Both the position numbers and the translations under genes were made by a program. Positions 32,579 through 45,300 of a stretch of 64,000 nt of DNA are shown here, piece by piece. The first letter of the stretch is position 1. Each line of letters begins with the position of its first letter. The notes below the pieces were generated by a model that worked only from the letters and a program-made list of their open reading frames with translations, did not search any database and was not told the origin of the DNA. The stretch comes from Synaphobranchus kaupii (lineage: Eukaryota; Chordata; Actinopteri; Anguilliformes; Synaphobranchidae), in NCBI GenBank assembly GCA_029718625.1, contig CM056391.1, positions 22,383,305 through 22,447,304 of the forward strand. Reading direction: 5' to 3'.

Positions 32579-33696
32579 CCGTTGGTAGAGGGTAATACTC
32601 GTCTCAACCTGTCACTGATGGTTGGCTACCTCTGGCGCGGCACTTCTCTCCTCTCCATCCTGCTCTATGGTGCCTATGTTCCCAGCGACCTTGGTTGCTC
32701 AGCACTTTAGTCGGGGTACAGGCTCCAATTCAGCTATTTTAAACAAAGATGCCTGCATTTCTGCAAGCTCCACCTTTCCCGTCTCCTATTGGCGAGGCAT
32801 GGCGACTGGTTCACCTCGGTGGTCCTACAGGAGGCGTACTCCCACATCCCCATAATCGGGATCACTGGAAGTACCTCAGTTTCCTGCTAGGCAGGGAGTA
32901 AGAGAACTCAGTCCTCTCTTTACGATTGGCGAATCTGTGCCCTAATAAATGTGCAAGCTAGAAGGGACACAGAATCTGTGCTGGCCCATTTAGTCAGCCG
33001 CGGCTTGACCCTAAACAGGGCAAAAGCCAAAAAAACCCCAGAGAGAGGTTGTAAATCCAAAGGTTTGGATGCCATAGCAGGCCTTGGCCCTGCGACAGCA
33101 TATCCGATAGCAGCAGCTGCCCAGGTCATGCCACTTTGGCTGCTGCACAAGCGCCCATTACAGCGGTGGTTGGTGGCACACAGGGTGTGGCCACACATGC
33201 ACAGACTGCAAATCCTTCCCTTCGGGCCAATGTGTTCGAGAGTGAACATCACCACAGATGCCTCTGAGATTGGCTGGGCAGCCATCTGGGAGGGCCAGTC
33301 CCTGCAAGGATTGTGAAGCCCCTCATGAGCAGGGAAGTGCATCAACCTTCTAGAAATGAAGGCATTAGGCAGTGCTTCGTGCATTGACCCATTTCCTCCC
33401 AGTGGTCCGAGGCAGACACATTCTCGTTCGGACAGACAGCTCCACTGTTGTTTCTTACAATAACCAACAGGGTGACGTTCACTCTCCACCCGTACATACC
33501 AAGGCATCCTAAATCCTGCTCTGGGCCCACACCTGAGGTGCGTACCTGTGGGCAGTCCACATGCCAGGTGTTGCCAATGTGGCAGCCTATCTGCTGTCCA
33601 GAGGGGACATTTTTGCATCATCAAAGAATGCTCTTTATCCACCATGGTACTCCATAGTGGGCCCAGTGGGGACCTTAGGCATGGAAGCCTTGGCGA

Positions 33697-34038
33697 GCCA
33701 GTGGCCTCCAGTTCTGCTTTATGCTTTCCCACTTTTCTGTCAGTGCTTCTGGCAAGGATCAGGGACTTGCTGCCCCAAACTGACCCCATCAGACCTGGAT
33801 GACAGACTTGAGGGAGTTGCTACTGGGGTGCCTCCCAACCAGAACGGATATGCTGTCACAGGGCCAAGGCCTGCTATGGCATCCAAACCTTTGGATTTAC
33901 AGCCTGCACGATTTAGCCCCTGGACGGAGGTTGCTGTGGCGCCTAAATCCAGGGTGCTAGAGATGCCTCAGGCATTGAAAGCCCCTTCTACAAAGGTGCT
34001 GTATGCTGGGACGTGGAGCAGGTGCAGCTGCTGGTGCC
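33697..34038 (+). repeat. DIRS internal segment (right arm of inverted duplication)
   Basis: This is the recombinase-proximal segment of the DIRS-like element that recurs inverted at 32231-32578. The arms are about 345 bp and separated by about 1.1 kb, so a large hairpin could form. The 289-codon minus-strand frame at 32920-33789 is a by-product. Confidence 0.85.
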
Positions 34039-34313
34039 ACACCAAGGGGTCTGACCCGGTCTTACGTGGCATTCCAGTCCCGTTGATGTTCCTTCAGTCC
34101 CTCTTGGAAGAAGGGTTGGCAGAGTCTATGCTGAGAGGTTACTTGGCAGCCATCTCTGACTGCCATGGGCACACCCTCACACTCGCCAGTTCCTCTGGGA
34201 AGTCTAGAGTTCTCACTGAGCCGACCTCAAGCCCTTAGCCAGTCTCAGTCTGAAGCACCTCCCTGAAAACTGCTTTCCTGCTTGTTATTGTGTGCAAGCT
34301 CCAATGCACTGTC

Positions 34314-35845
34314 AGTACAGCCCTCCTGTATGCATGCTGTCAGCACAGCCCTTCTGTATGCATGCTGTCAGAACAGCCCTCCTGTATGCGCGCTGTCAGC
34401 ACAGCCCTCCTGTATGCATGCTGTCAGTACAGCCCTCCTGTATGCGCGCTGTCAGTACAGCCCTCCTGTATGCATGCTGTCAGTACAGCCCTCCTGTATG
34501 CGCACTGTCAGTACAGCCCTCTTGTATGCATGCTGTCAGTACAGCCCTCCTGTATGCGCACTGTCAGTACAGCCCTCCTGTATGCATGCTGTCAGTACAG
34601 CCCTCCTGTATGCATGCTGTCAGTACAGCCCTCCTGTATGCGCACTGTCAGTACAGCCCTCTTATATGCATGCTGTCAGTACAGCCCTCTTGTATGCATG
34701 CTGTCAGTACAGCCCTCCTGTATGCGCACTGTCAGTACAGCCCTCTTGTATGCATGCTGTCAGTACAGCCCTCCTGTATGCGCACTGTCAGTACAGCCCT
34801 CCTGTATGCATGCTGTCAGTACAGCCCTCCTGTATGCATGCTGTCACTACTGCCCTCCTGTATGCGCACTGTCAGTACAGCCCTCTTGTATGCATGCTGT
34901 CAGTACAGCCCTCCTGTATGCGCACTGTCAGTACAGCCCTCCTGTATGCATGCTGTCAGTACAGCACTCCTGTATGCGCACTGTCAGTACAGCCCTCTTA
35001 TATGCATGCTGTCAGTACAGCCCTCTTGTATGCATGCTGTCAGTACAGCCCTCCTGTATGCGCACTGTCAGTACAGCCCTCTTGTATGCATGCTGTCAGT
35101 ACAGCCCTCCTGTATGCGCACTGTCAGTACAGCCCTCCTGTATGCATGCTGTCAGTACAGCCCTCCTGTATGCATGCTGTCAGTACTGCCCTCCTGTATG
35201 CGCACTGTCAGTACAGCCCTCTTGTATGCATGCTGTCAGTGCAGCCCTCCTGTATGCATGCTGTCAGTACAGCCCTCCTGTATGCATGCTGTCAGTACAG
35301 CCCTCCTGTATGCGCACTGTCAGTACAGCCCTCCTGTATGCATGCTGTCAGTACAGCCCTCCTGTATGCGCACTGTCAGTACAGCCCTCTTGTATGCATG
35401 CTGTCAGTACAGCCCTCCTGTATGCGCGCTGTCAGCACAGCCCTCCTGTATGCGCACTGTCAGTACAGCCCTCCTGTATGCATGCTGTCAGTACAGCCCT
35501 CCTGTATGCATGCTGTCAGTACAGCCCTTCTGTATGCGCACTGTCAGTACAGCCCTCTTGTATGCATGCTGTCATTACAGCTCTCCTGTATGCATGCTGT
35601 CAGTACAGCCCTCCTGTATGCATGCTGTCAGTACAGCCCTCCTGTATGCATGCTGTCAGTACATCCCTCTTGTATGCATGCTGTCAGTACAGCCCTCCTG
35701 TATGCGCACTGTCAGTACAGCCCTCCTGTATGCATGCTGTCAGTACAGCCCTCCTGTATGCATGCTGTCAGTACAGCCCTCCTGTATGCGCACTCTCAGT
35801 ACAGCCCTCCTGTATGCATGCTGTCAGTACAGCCCTCCTGTATGC
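34314..35845 (+). repeat. 28-bp minisatellite, ~55 copies, inside DIRS-like element
   Basis: The unit reads CAGTACAGCCCTCCTGTATG then CATGCTGT, or CGCACTGT in the alternate form. Because 28 is not divisible by 3 and no unit has a stop in any forward phase, all three plus frames stay open for over 500 codons with the same cyclic 28-residue peptide. A higher-order period of 12 units (336 bp) is visible: the rare CTTATATGCA variant recurs at 34661 and 34997 with matching flanks. It separates the two halves of the recombinase region. Confidence 0.95.
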
Positions 35846-35964
35846 CATTGGGTGGCGGTAGCTGCGGCTTCTCTGCTCCCTAATCCCGCTTTTCGGCCTC
35901 AGATTCTCACGTGGGCGTACAGTTCTCTGCCTTTAATGTGGGAGGCTTTTCATCCTCCCCCTCA

Positions 35965-36276
35965 TGAATCACCTGAGGAAGCCAGACTTCACTCACTGTG
36001 CCCTGAATCACCTGAGGAAGCCAGACTTCACTCACTGTGCCCTGAATCACCTGAGGAAGCCAGACTTCACTCACTGTGCCCTGAATCACCTGAGGAAGCC
36101 AGACTTCACTCATTGTGCCCTGAATCACCTGAGGAAGCCAGACTTCACTCACTGTGCCCTGAATCACCTGAGGAAGCCAGACTTCACTCACTGTGCCCTG
36201 AATCACCTGAGGAAGCCAGACTTCACTCACTGTGCCCTGAATCACCTGAGGAAGCCAGACTTCACTCACTGTGCCC
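35965..36276 (+). repeat. 39-bp minisatellite, 8 copies, inside DIRS-like element
   Basis: Eight units beginning GAATCACCTGAGGAAGCCAG and ending TTCACTCACTGTGCCCT, almost identical (one C-to-T difference in the fourth unit). The 39-bp length keeps frame; frames read NHLRKPDFTHCAL or PESPEEARLHSLC repeatedly. The near-identity implies recent amplification. Confidence 0.95.
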
Positions 36277-36738
36277 TGTCCAGGCCCTGTCTCATGTTTC
36301 CCCGCACAGGGGCTACGGTGGAAAACCAATAATCATTTTGTTGGTTATGGAGCACCCATGCAGGGCCGAGCCTTATTTAAACGGAATTTGGCCCATTGGA
36401 TCGTAGATGCGATTCCCACGGCCTACAGCAGTGCCGGTGTGACCCCTCCTGCAGGGGTGGAGGCTCACTCCACTCGGGGTGTAGCTGACTCACACGCTTC
36501 ATTTTGTGATGCCCCACATTCTGACGATCATGCTGCGGCTGGCGGGGCTTCGTCCCTCACGTCACTGGGGTTTATCGCCTGGATGTGGTGCCATCCGAAT
36601 CGATTGGCTCCTCTGTCCGCAGGGCAGCGGAGCAATCTCGAGTATGACTTGCGTTACCATTTTATGGTGTTTTTATCACCAGTGGGTATTTGCACTTTAG
36701 ATTTGCTTCTTCCAAAGAACAAGCATCTAATAAAGTGA
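36271..36738 (+). pseudogene. DIRS tyrosine recombinase, C-terminal catalytic fragment
   Basis: The open stretch includes KRNLAHWIVDAIPTAYSSAG, then AHSTRGVADSHASF. VEAHSTRGVA matches the H-x-x-R block of DIRS recombinases, which precedes the nucleophilic Tyr. No convincing Tyr-containing block follows in frame. The N-terminal part is 2 kb upstream, beyond the two minisatellites. Confidence 0.7.
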
Positions 36739-36999
36739 ATATATTTTGTCATGCATGGATGTGTACCCTACAACATCCCCCGCATGACTTTATTTGATAT
36801 ACTCTTGACCCATACCATGGCATGTTGACCGGTATGAAAAGGAAAGCACAAATGCAGGCATCTTAGTTTAAAAAAGCAGAATTGGAGCCTGTACCCCGAT
36901 TAAAGTGCTGAGCAACCAAGGTCGCTGGGAACATAGGCACCATAGAGCGGGACGGAGAGGGGAGAAGTGCCGCGCCAGAGGTAGCCAACCGTCAGTAAT

Positions 37000-39980
37000 T
37001 TCAGTCATTTCTGTAAATGTTCGTCCAAGCTTGTTCCTTGCTGCTGTTTAGCACGCATCTTCTACCCTATATGTAGCCTATACTCTTCAGATGAAGAAAT
37101 GCAAAACAATTATTTCAGCTCTTCTTAGTTGATTTCTCAAGTGATAGATTCTTGTTTTAAATTTACTAAGTAACATTTATTAGATTGCATAGCTTATTAA
37201 TTTGACAGAGAACAAAACCCAAAATATAATATGGGAAAATGAAAAGGACTTCCCACTTAATATATGTTGGATATAGGATTAAATATATGGTTACTCAAAA
37301 TATTTTTTTATATTCCTTTCTTAAATTCATATAAAAAACATATTAATGGAATTAGGGTAAAATAGGAAGAATTTCCCCATGCCTATTTATATACCTTTAA
37401 TTATTGGTCATCTGATCTACAGTATATACTGCGTTATTGAAGCAAGGCTTTTTTTGATAAATGATAAGGGTATTTCGCAGAGACAACAGTGGCAAGTGAA
37501 AGTAGTGGACATGATTTATTTACACATAAGCCTATAGCTACACATGACTTCCACTGGATTCTGCATCTGCATTCAATTCTCAAGTGAATAGATTGTGTCA
37601 ATGAATCGGCATTATCACTTGTGATTAATTAAACATGTGCTATTTTTTTTGAAAGGCTCTTTGTCTGGTTTTGACCCTTCTAATGTGCAGATGTTCACTT
37701 CTACCACTGCAGTTAATTTCCATCTGGATAATTACCAGATGGAAATGTCAGAAAATATATTATGCCAGATTTCCTCATATTAAAATAGAAGAAAATACAA
37801 TTGAATGATAACTGTGTTTTAGGCTTAATATATCTGGCGTATCAGCAATTATGATGGTGTTATAGGAACATCCTCACTCAGTTTTCTATTTCATTGTATT
37901 GAAGCAAGCAGTACCATCCCTGTCTTTACCTTGGCTTTTCTCAGAAGAAAAAAAAAGTAATTACTGGCAGACGTAATGAGTTTACCTTTTCAGATATTAT
38001 GCTAAACTTCCAATTTTGAAACAGAATACCTTTTTCTTTTATGCCTTCAGAGTAAACATTGTTGGCAGATAGATTATTTATTTTTTTATATTCCTTTCTT
38101 AAATTCATGAGGATTATTTCTGAGGCCTAGTTTCAATGTGCAATTTTATTGTGGAGGATAATATTTTCATGAATTGATACTGTATGCATGAAATATATGA
38201 AAACAGAGCACATTTGCAATAGAATTATTAAGTTTTGCACTGCTCCAAATAAGAAAAATCTAGAGGTTCAATTAAATCATTTGTAAAATTAATCCAGATG
38301 TTTGGAATAATATTAACAGTCCAAACCATAATACACATAGATTCATGACATTTAATTGTCAACAGGTGGCGCTCTAGTTGGATCCATTATTAACCTCTTA
38401 GGGTAAATTGATGACAATTTGTCAATATGGTGGCATCATGCATTCCATAAACAATCAAATTCTGCTTTGTAGTGTTGAGAATGGAAACGTCCATCAACAA
38501 ATAGAATCTTGAATATGGCACAGATGAAGTTGTCTGTAGATGTGAAATTATATTTATTAAAATGAGACAAATTATTGTACAAGAACAAGAAAACCACTGG
38601 ATGCAAATGTTTTAACTAACTCAAAATTAAAACACAATGACTGAAACATTTTTCTAAACCTTGTTACACACACTTAGGATGTTTGGCTTAATATTTGTGT
38701 CTTGTTCGTTTAAAAAAACTAAAATAAAGCAGGGCAAATGCTCATAAACAAAGAATAGATTCATACTCTTTTATTTCTGAGCGCTTATCTGCTTGCATAA
38801 GCTATTTCTATGGATGCAAGACCTTGTTTGTGGAAATACTTAGTTTATTAGTTTATATTGTATATACTGTAATTGTTTATACTGTACACTGTTTTCTTTA
38901 AAACAGAATGTTCCTCTGAAAAATATATCTTGCTGTGATTACGGGAAAGGGGCACCTAAAAAATATAATAAGATAAATAATAAATTGATTTTATCATCAG
39001 TTTAAATCTAGACCCTGTAATGGCATACGCTATTGTGTCATACTAAGTAAGTTGGATATGCATGTTTTTTTTTTGTAACATATCGATCCTGGTATTTCAA
39101 ATTTTTCTAATAGTCGTTTGCAATATTAAAATATTGTAATAAAATAATTATTTACTTGGCCCTAAACCTCAGATTTGATCACCAAAGTTTCACAATTAAT
39201 CTGGAAGACACATCCGTTATCCTGTTTGGAATGGCCATTGATGAAACGATAATTCTCCTTCAGGTGTTGCTTTAGCACTTAGATGTGAGCCAGTAAACCG
39301 CTGTCAGTCACTCACAAAAAAATGAACGTAGCACGCCACTTTCGCCTCAGCGGAAGAAAAAGTAGTTCCTATTCATTGTTAATTGTTCTAACGGAAACGG
39401 TTCGCTCATTTTTTTTAAATGTAAGTATGGTGGGCTAAATATATCAGACAGCTGAAGAGTAGCTGTTTTCCATTTGCGTGTATTATGTTTTAATCAAATT
39501 TATAGGTGAGCATATTAATCATCCATACACATTTACAGCACAGTGACAATCTCAACTTCTTTACATTCAAAATACCAGTAAAGGTCTCTGGAAACACTAG
39601 GCCACATTATCACTGAATGATGAAAGTTTCCCCTGGAATCCCTGCATGAAAGATCAGATTGATAATATTTTTACAGTTTTCACACTTTGCAAATTCAGCA
39701 GAAGCTATATTTCCAATTTTGTGCAGAACTATCAATATAAACTACCGTCAGTTATGCAAAGCCTCTGTTATGCAAACACACAAAAGGTGATTGCAGCAAC
39801 TCTTATTCAGTGATAATTTAAGGCACAGGCTTTCAGGTCTGGGGATTAATACATTTTGGAAGAACACAAAAGGGGATCCAGACTAATTATAGATAGTGTA
39901 GTAGAAATGTGGCAATAGAAACAACTTGTCATCCACAAAATTGACAGCAATTGTCAAGATACAAGATAGAATTATCATAA
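37000..39980. other. AT-rich spacer upstream of TCF12, no gene seen
   Basis: No exon or transposase is recognised. A 28-bp identity (TTTTTTTATATTCCTTTCTT then AAATTCAT) occurs at 37303-37330 and again at 38081-38108. A CGGAAG-bearing stretch near 39350 is the only GC-richer spot. Confidence 0.5.
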
Positions 39981-39982
39981 GT

Positions 39983-40096
<114 letters not shown>

Positions 40097-40324
40097 AGGA
40101 TGCTACAAAATAATACCTAAATACATTTCTACAACTGGGATTTACAACATAAAGCCACGGTAAAGCCATTTGTGACACTAGTGAACCACATTTATCATTG
40201 ATAAATTTTTCTAAATTCGACCATAAAATACATAAATATTTAAAAAAAATATTCAATACGTTTTTTTTCTTGCACAGAGAAAATCTTAACCACTTGCATG
40301 TGACCCATTACACCTGTCATTCAA

Positions 40325-40450
40325 CCCCCCTTGGTGTATGAAGGGTTAAGAAGAAACAAGATTTCGCTCCGTTTGGCGGAAGGATACAACATCGAACGTC
40401 AACGTGGTGATAAGGCTTGTGAAGCAAAAATGTCTGCCTAAGGGAAACTC
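40325..40450 (+). other. candidate TCF12 non-coding first exon
   Basis: The start-codon exon of TCF12 has an acceptor (TTTTATTTTATAG) at 41574, so a 5' UTR exon lies upstream. A strong donor GTAAGT follows base 40450 in a CG-containing stretch; a second possible donor is near 40590. Which is used, and where transcription starts, cannot be told from sequence. Confidence 0.3.
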
Positions 40451-41592
40451 GTAAGTTACATTCAGGGAATATTTTGCAAATATTGCTGCAAACGCATTGA
40501 TTCCAAACTCTGTACTACAAGAAGAAGGGCAACAAGGCTTCCATTCTCACATCCGATCGCCCTAGTTGGACTTTTAAACGGGAAAAGGTAAAAAAATTAT
40601 ATAGTGAGTTTGAAAAAAGGGTATCGGACTGGGTGAAAGAAGTTGGGATACAAGAAAGACTGGAGCTGGTTCGGAGTAGGCTATCTTAATGGTCGGAATT
40701 TGCTTTAACGCTCTAACCCGACGTGTCCTAAGTTATTCATGTCTCTTATTATATCAAGAGCACACTATTATTTCTGTATACTTTGTATTTGTATATTGAT
40801 TGTAGGTGGCATACATGCTTGCAATTTCTTCTATCAGTGACTGATTTATAGCCTACCTAACGAGGCACTAACATACTTCCCAAATAGCAAAACGAACAGA
40901 GATATCCATCATTCTTGTATATGTTGTAGTTGAAGTGTAAGTGGTGAATATGCCACCGAAATGCTATAAGTTGTTACCAAGCGAGGTTTATACAATAAGC
41001 TACAGTAACCATACGTGCAAAAAAATGATGATGCTTGCTGACTGTAGCGAATGACACTGGTCGGGTAGTGTTGTGCATTTAGGGACGCAGTGTTCTGCAC
41101 AAATTGGGTTTCAGTTTAATACATATCGCTATTTGTGGTGGTGAACGGTGTCTTCGCAATTATTCATTATAATTTTTTCTTTCACCTCAGTTTATAGGCT
41201 ACTATTAGCTACTGTATATAGCTTTTTGCAGTTAATGCTTGAAGGTAAAGCTGCTTCAATCGGGAAGAGCTTTCTGACAATAGTTGCGGTGTCCCCGAAG
41301 AATTTGCTCGCCTTTGGAAATTTTAGGGTAACGGATCTACTTTAAACTTAATTGCCTTATTATTGGTATACTTGAACAGTCACCACATGATAAGCATTCA
41401 TGAAAGTTAGATAAAGTCAGTCGCAATAGTTTATACCATGTGGAATTTAGATTAAACCAGAATTTGATACTTTGTTGTGGAGTATGGATTTGACTTCTGT
41501 GGAAAGGGACATTTTTGCCATTCTATGGGACTGAAGAAAATAGCTCCGCTTTTCGTGCACATTTTATTTTATAGGTGCAAAGGATCGCCAGG

Positions 41593-42353
<761 letters not shown>

Positions 42354-45300
42354 TAATATGTTTGTTCCATATTCACTGCTTTTTAGTGACTGTCTTTTCC
42401 CACCCCGTCCTTTTTGTGGTATTTCTGTTATTGCCACTTTCAGTTTTATAAATAATTGATTAGTGGCGACGGGTTGCCATGTCTCAGGGTGTTTTTGCTG
42501 ATTTTTCTGTTAGTGTTAATGCGGAGCTGATGGGACCAGTGTTCATATTTAGTTTGGTTATTTTCTTCACCTCTGTGAATGCTGTCTGTACCTTGCACAT
42601 CTGGGCTCTGAAATAATGTCCATCTGGAATTGGCATGGAAACACTATAGCTAGACTGCAAAAAGAAAACCGAGTTGCGATGAAGAGCATGGATTTTCCAA
42701 CTTTTCTCTGGAAATATGTTAGTGTGACTGCTCCTACTGTGAACAATAACAACTTTATATGCATCAATCATGAATATTGTTTTTGTTTACCATTTAAATG
42801 TACGTTTTTACGTTTTGCTCACGTGGTGATAAATAGTATTATGCTGTACACATTTAAAATGGCTTCATACACTATTTGCACACAATAGTGTGATACTGAT
42901 CTTTAATATGATATTTTGCAAGATCAATGACAATGATCATATTGGTTTCTTCATGTACATACAGTCAAATATTGTCTAAACCCTTAATTAGAATGCTCTT
43001 TTTCTTTTTACTTGTAAATGGTCGAGTGCTTAGGGAGTTTATCAAATAATTGTTGCTTCTGTATTTTATTTTATTTTTGATTAGATTGCCTTCCCCATAA
43101 TTCTTTCTGCCGTGTTGTATATGCCCTCCCCCAATCACAAGCTCGGTTGTTTACAAGTAGGTGGGGATTTCCTGTAGCTTCAGTTCCCCAAAGGCTGGGC
43201 AATTCTTGTGGGTTTCACGCATTGCAAAATCTCATTGAATGGAGGGCGCATTGCACTGTCAAAGGTCATCTGTGCTTTTGGCAGTAGGGGAGGGGTGTGT
43301 GCCTGCATGTGTGCATTTGTCCATGTCTCTCTGTGTGTACCGGTATCCACATGGTTTCTGGGCGCATGCTTTGGGGTGTGGGTGGGGGTGCGGGGGGGGG
43401 GGGGCACCACTCTATGTTTGTTGCTAAAGTTGTTCTGAAAAGCCTCAAATTGGTTTAATGGGGATTCTTTTTAAGTAAGTGTGCCTATTGCAGGATCTTT
43501 CACCAAGGCAGATCTATTGTTTAATCAGATTCTGCTGAAGGGAAACAATGGGCCACTATATCTCTGGAATAATTCTGTTATGCCTGGCAACAAAGCTAGG
43601 CTTGTTGTAACAGCTCTGTTCCATATAAAGGGCACACTTTCTAGTGGATAACTGAATACCAAGACAAAAGATGCAAAAATGGTCTTTTGTCTGTCAAGCT
43701 TGTATTCTTTTTATTGAAGAACACTTTTTAACAAAAAATAAAGACAAAGAACAGATGCATAATTTAATTCTCATTAGAAGTAGAATGTGAGTCAACTGAA
43801 GTATTTTTTTCTTTTCTTTTTTCTTTTTCTTTTCTGTGGTGATATGAAATTAATAGTAAAATGATATCATCACTATTATACTCTTGTATATAGATCTTAT
43901 CCAAAAGAAAACCAACATAAGCTTTTGCAGAAAATATTTATTACATAAACCTAATAAATAACAAATTGTTTTTTACACAACAGTACAGTGTACTGAATTT
44001 GACACTGTACCGTGCTCCATATGATTTAATATAGCGTGGAATTTATCAACATCATGTGACCTGGTTCATTTATGTCTGAATCACCGGACATGCACTGGCT
44101 GGCCTCTAAAATTAGTTTTGCACCTCTTGGATCTTTACTGCTTGCCCTCTCACTGGAATCCCCCACAGAAATTAAGTTCACAAAAATTGTGCACAACATT
44201 CACGGCTATTTGTGAACCAAAACTGACTACACACAATTGGCGTAAAGTGCAAACCCCATAAATTTTGATTTCCCATTATACCTGTGACTGCAAAGTAGAT
44301 TTGAAAACCACTGGAAAAATGACGTCATCTACATAATTAGATTTCAGTGAACTTGAACTTGAGGAACAGTGACACTAAGAACTACAGTATAGTGACCACT
44401 GAAGTCTGTTGTTGTGTTTGAGTCTGACTGGTAGCACTTGCCCTGTGAGATTGCCCTACATGCGATTTGTAATGCCTCATAAACTACAGGCAAATTGATC
44501 AAATTTGTAGTTCATGTGTTTTACGTGAGGAACATCAATGCAATATGCCCATTTGCATTATATTACTGACAGACTGAAGTTTTCAAACAGATATTTTTTG
44601 AAACATCACTGATAGTACCATATAATCCCACACAATTTCAATGCCATTGCATTATCCTTACTATAGAATAAATGGCGGTGCCTTCACAGTGACGGTGAAT
44701 CATGCTTTCTGAAATATTTAAAAAGACAGTAGGCAACTGTACAAATTTCCCATAGCCTTCAGTTTTGAAATAGAATGTACTGTGATGAATAAAATGATAC
44801 ACTGCAATGTTTATTTAACATGATAATTCACAGACAAAATGCAGTGTGAATGGAGGTTTAGTACATGGAACAGTGAAAAAATTGGTTATACTCCCAATTT
44901 AGTGAAAATTCTAAATTCAACCACATAAAAGGATAAAAACAATTGCAATGATTATGCACTACGGAAATACAGTATTGTTATTAGTTAAATGGAGAAAGTC
45001 AAATTGCGTTATGACGTTTGTATTTTTCTTTTGATAACACCAAACCAGCTTAAATGCGGAGTTTACTTTTTACCGATGAGAGAATGTACTAGCTAATGTT
45101 GTAATGTAACAATTAACGCTGGCTAGCTAGCTACATTAACAATGTTATTTTTTCTTTTAGCCAAGTAGCCTACTGACATTTTAATAACATAAGCTCAGTT
45201 AATGGAGGGAGTCAATAAAGTTTTATTTGCCCTGGGCAAGTGTTATTATTAAACTGTGGTTAATCACATTATGTCCTGTTCAAGTTTGTGTAGCATAATG

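Larger units (their letters stand above)
32614..36996 (+). mobile_element. DIRS-like tyrosine-recombinase retrotransposon, degraded and rearranged
   Basis: Inverted repeats of about 147 bp bound the element (32614-32760 and 36850-36996; shared core GGTTGGCTACCTCTGGCGCG). On the plus strand, in broken frames and in DIRS order, are: RT (VVLQEAYSHIPII near 32820; VLAHLVSRGLTLNRAKAK near 32978), the connection (VMPLWLLHKRPLQRWL near 33117), RNase H (ITTDASEIGWAAIWEG near 33248; VRTDSSTVVSYNNQQG near 33427; MPGVANVAAYLLSRGDI near 33561), and a tyrosine recombinase, whose N-terminal core-binding part is near 34080-34200 (LLEEGLAESMLRGYLAAISD) and whose C-terminal part is at 36380-36560 (AYSSAGVTPPAGVEAHSTRG, with the H-x-x-R motif). 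The gag region is absent. Two minisatellites and an internal inverted duplication interrupt it. It cannot be active. Confidence 0.82.

Noticed and set aside
32920..33789. 289-codon minus-strand frame in the DIRS region
   Set aside because: It is antisense to recognisable RT/RNase H/recombinase fragments, and shares its start with 32480-32710 only because of the inverted duplication.
34282..36406. Three overlapping plus-strand open frames of 523-704 codons
   Set aside because: They run through the 28-bp and 39-bp minisatellites, consist of one cyclic peptide, and lack any domain. The openness follows from the repeat unit having no stop in any forward phase.
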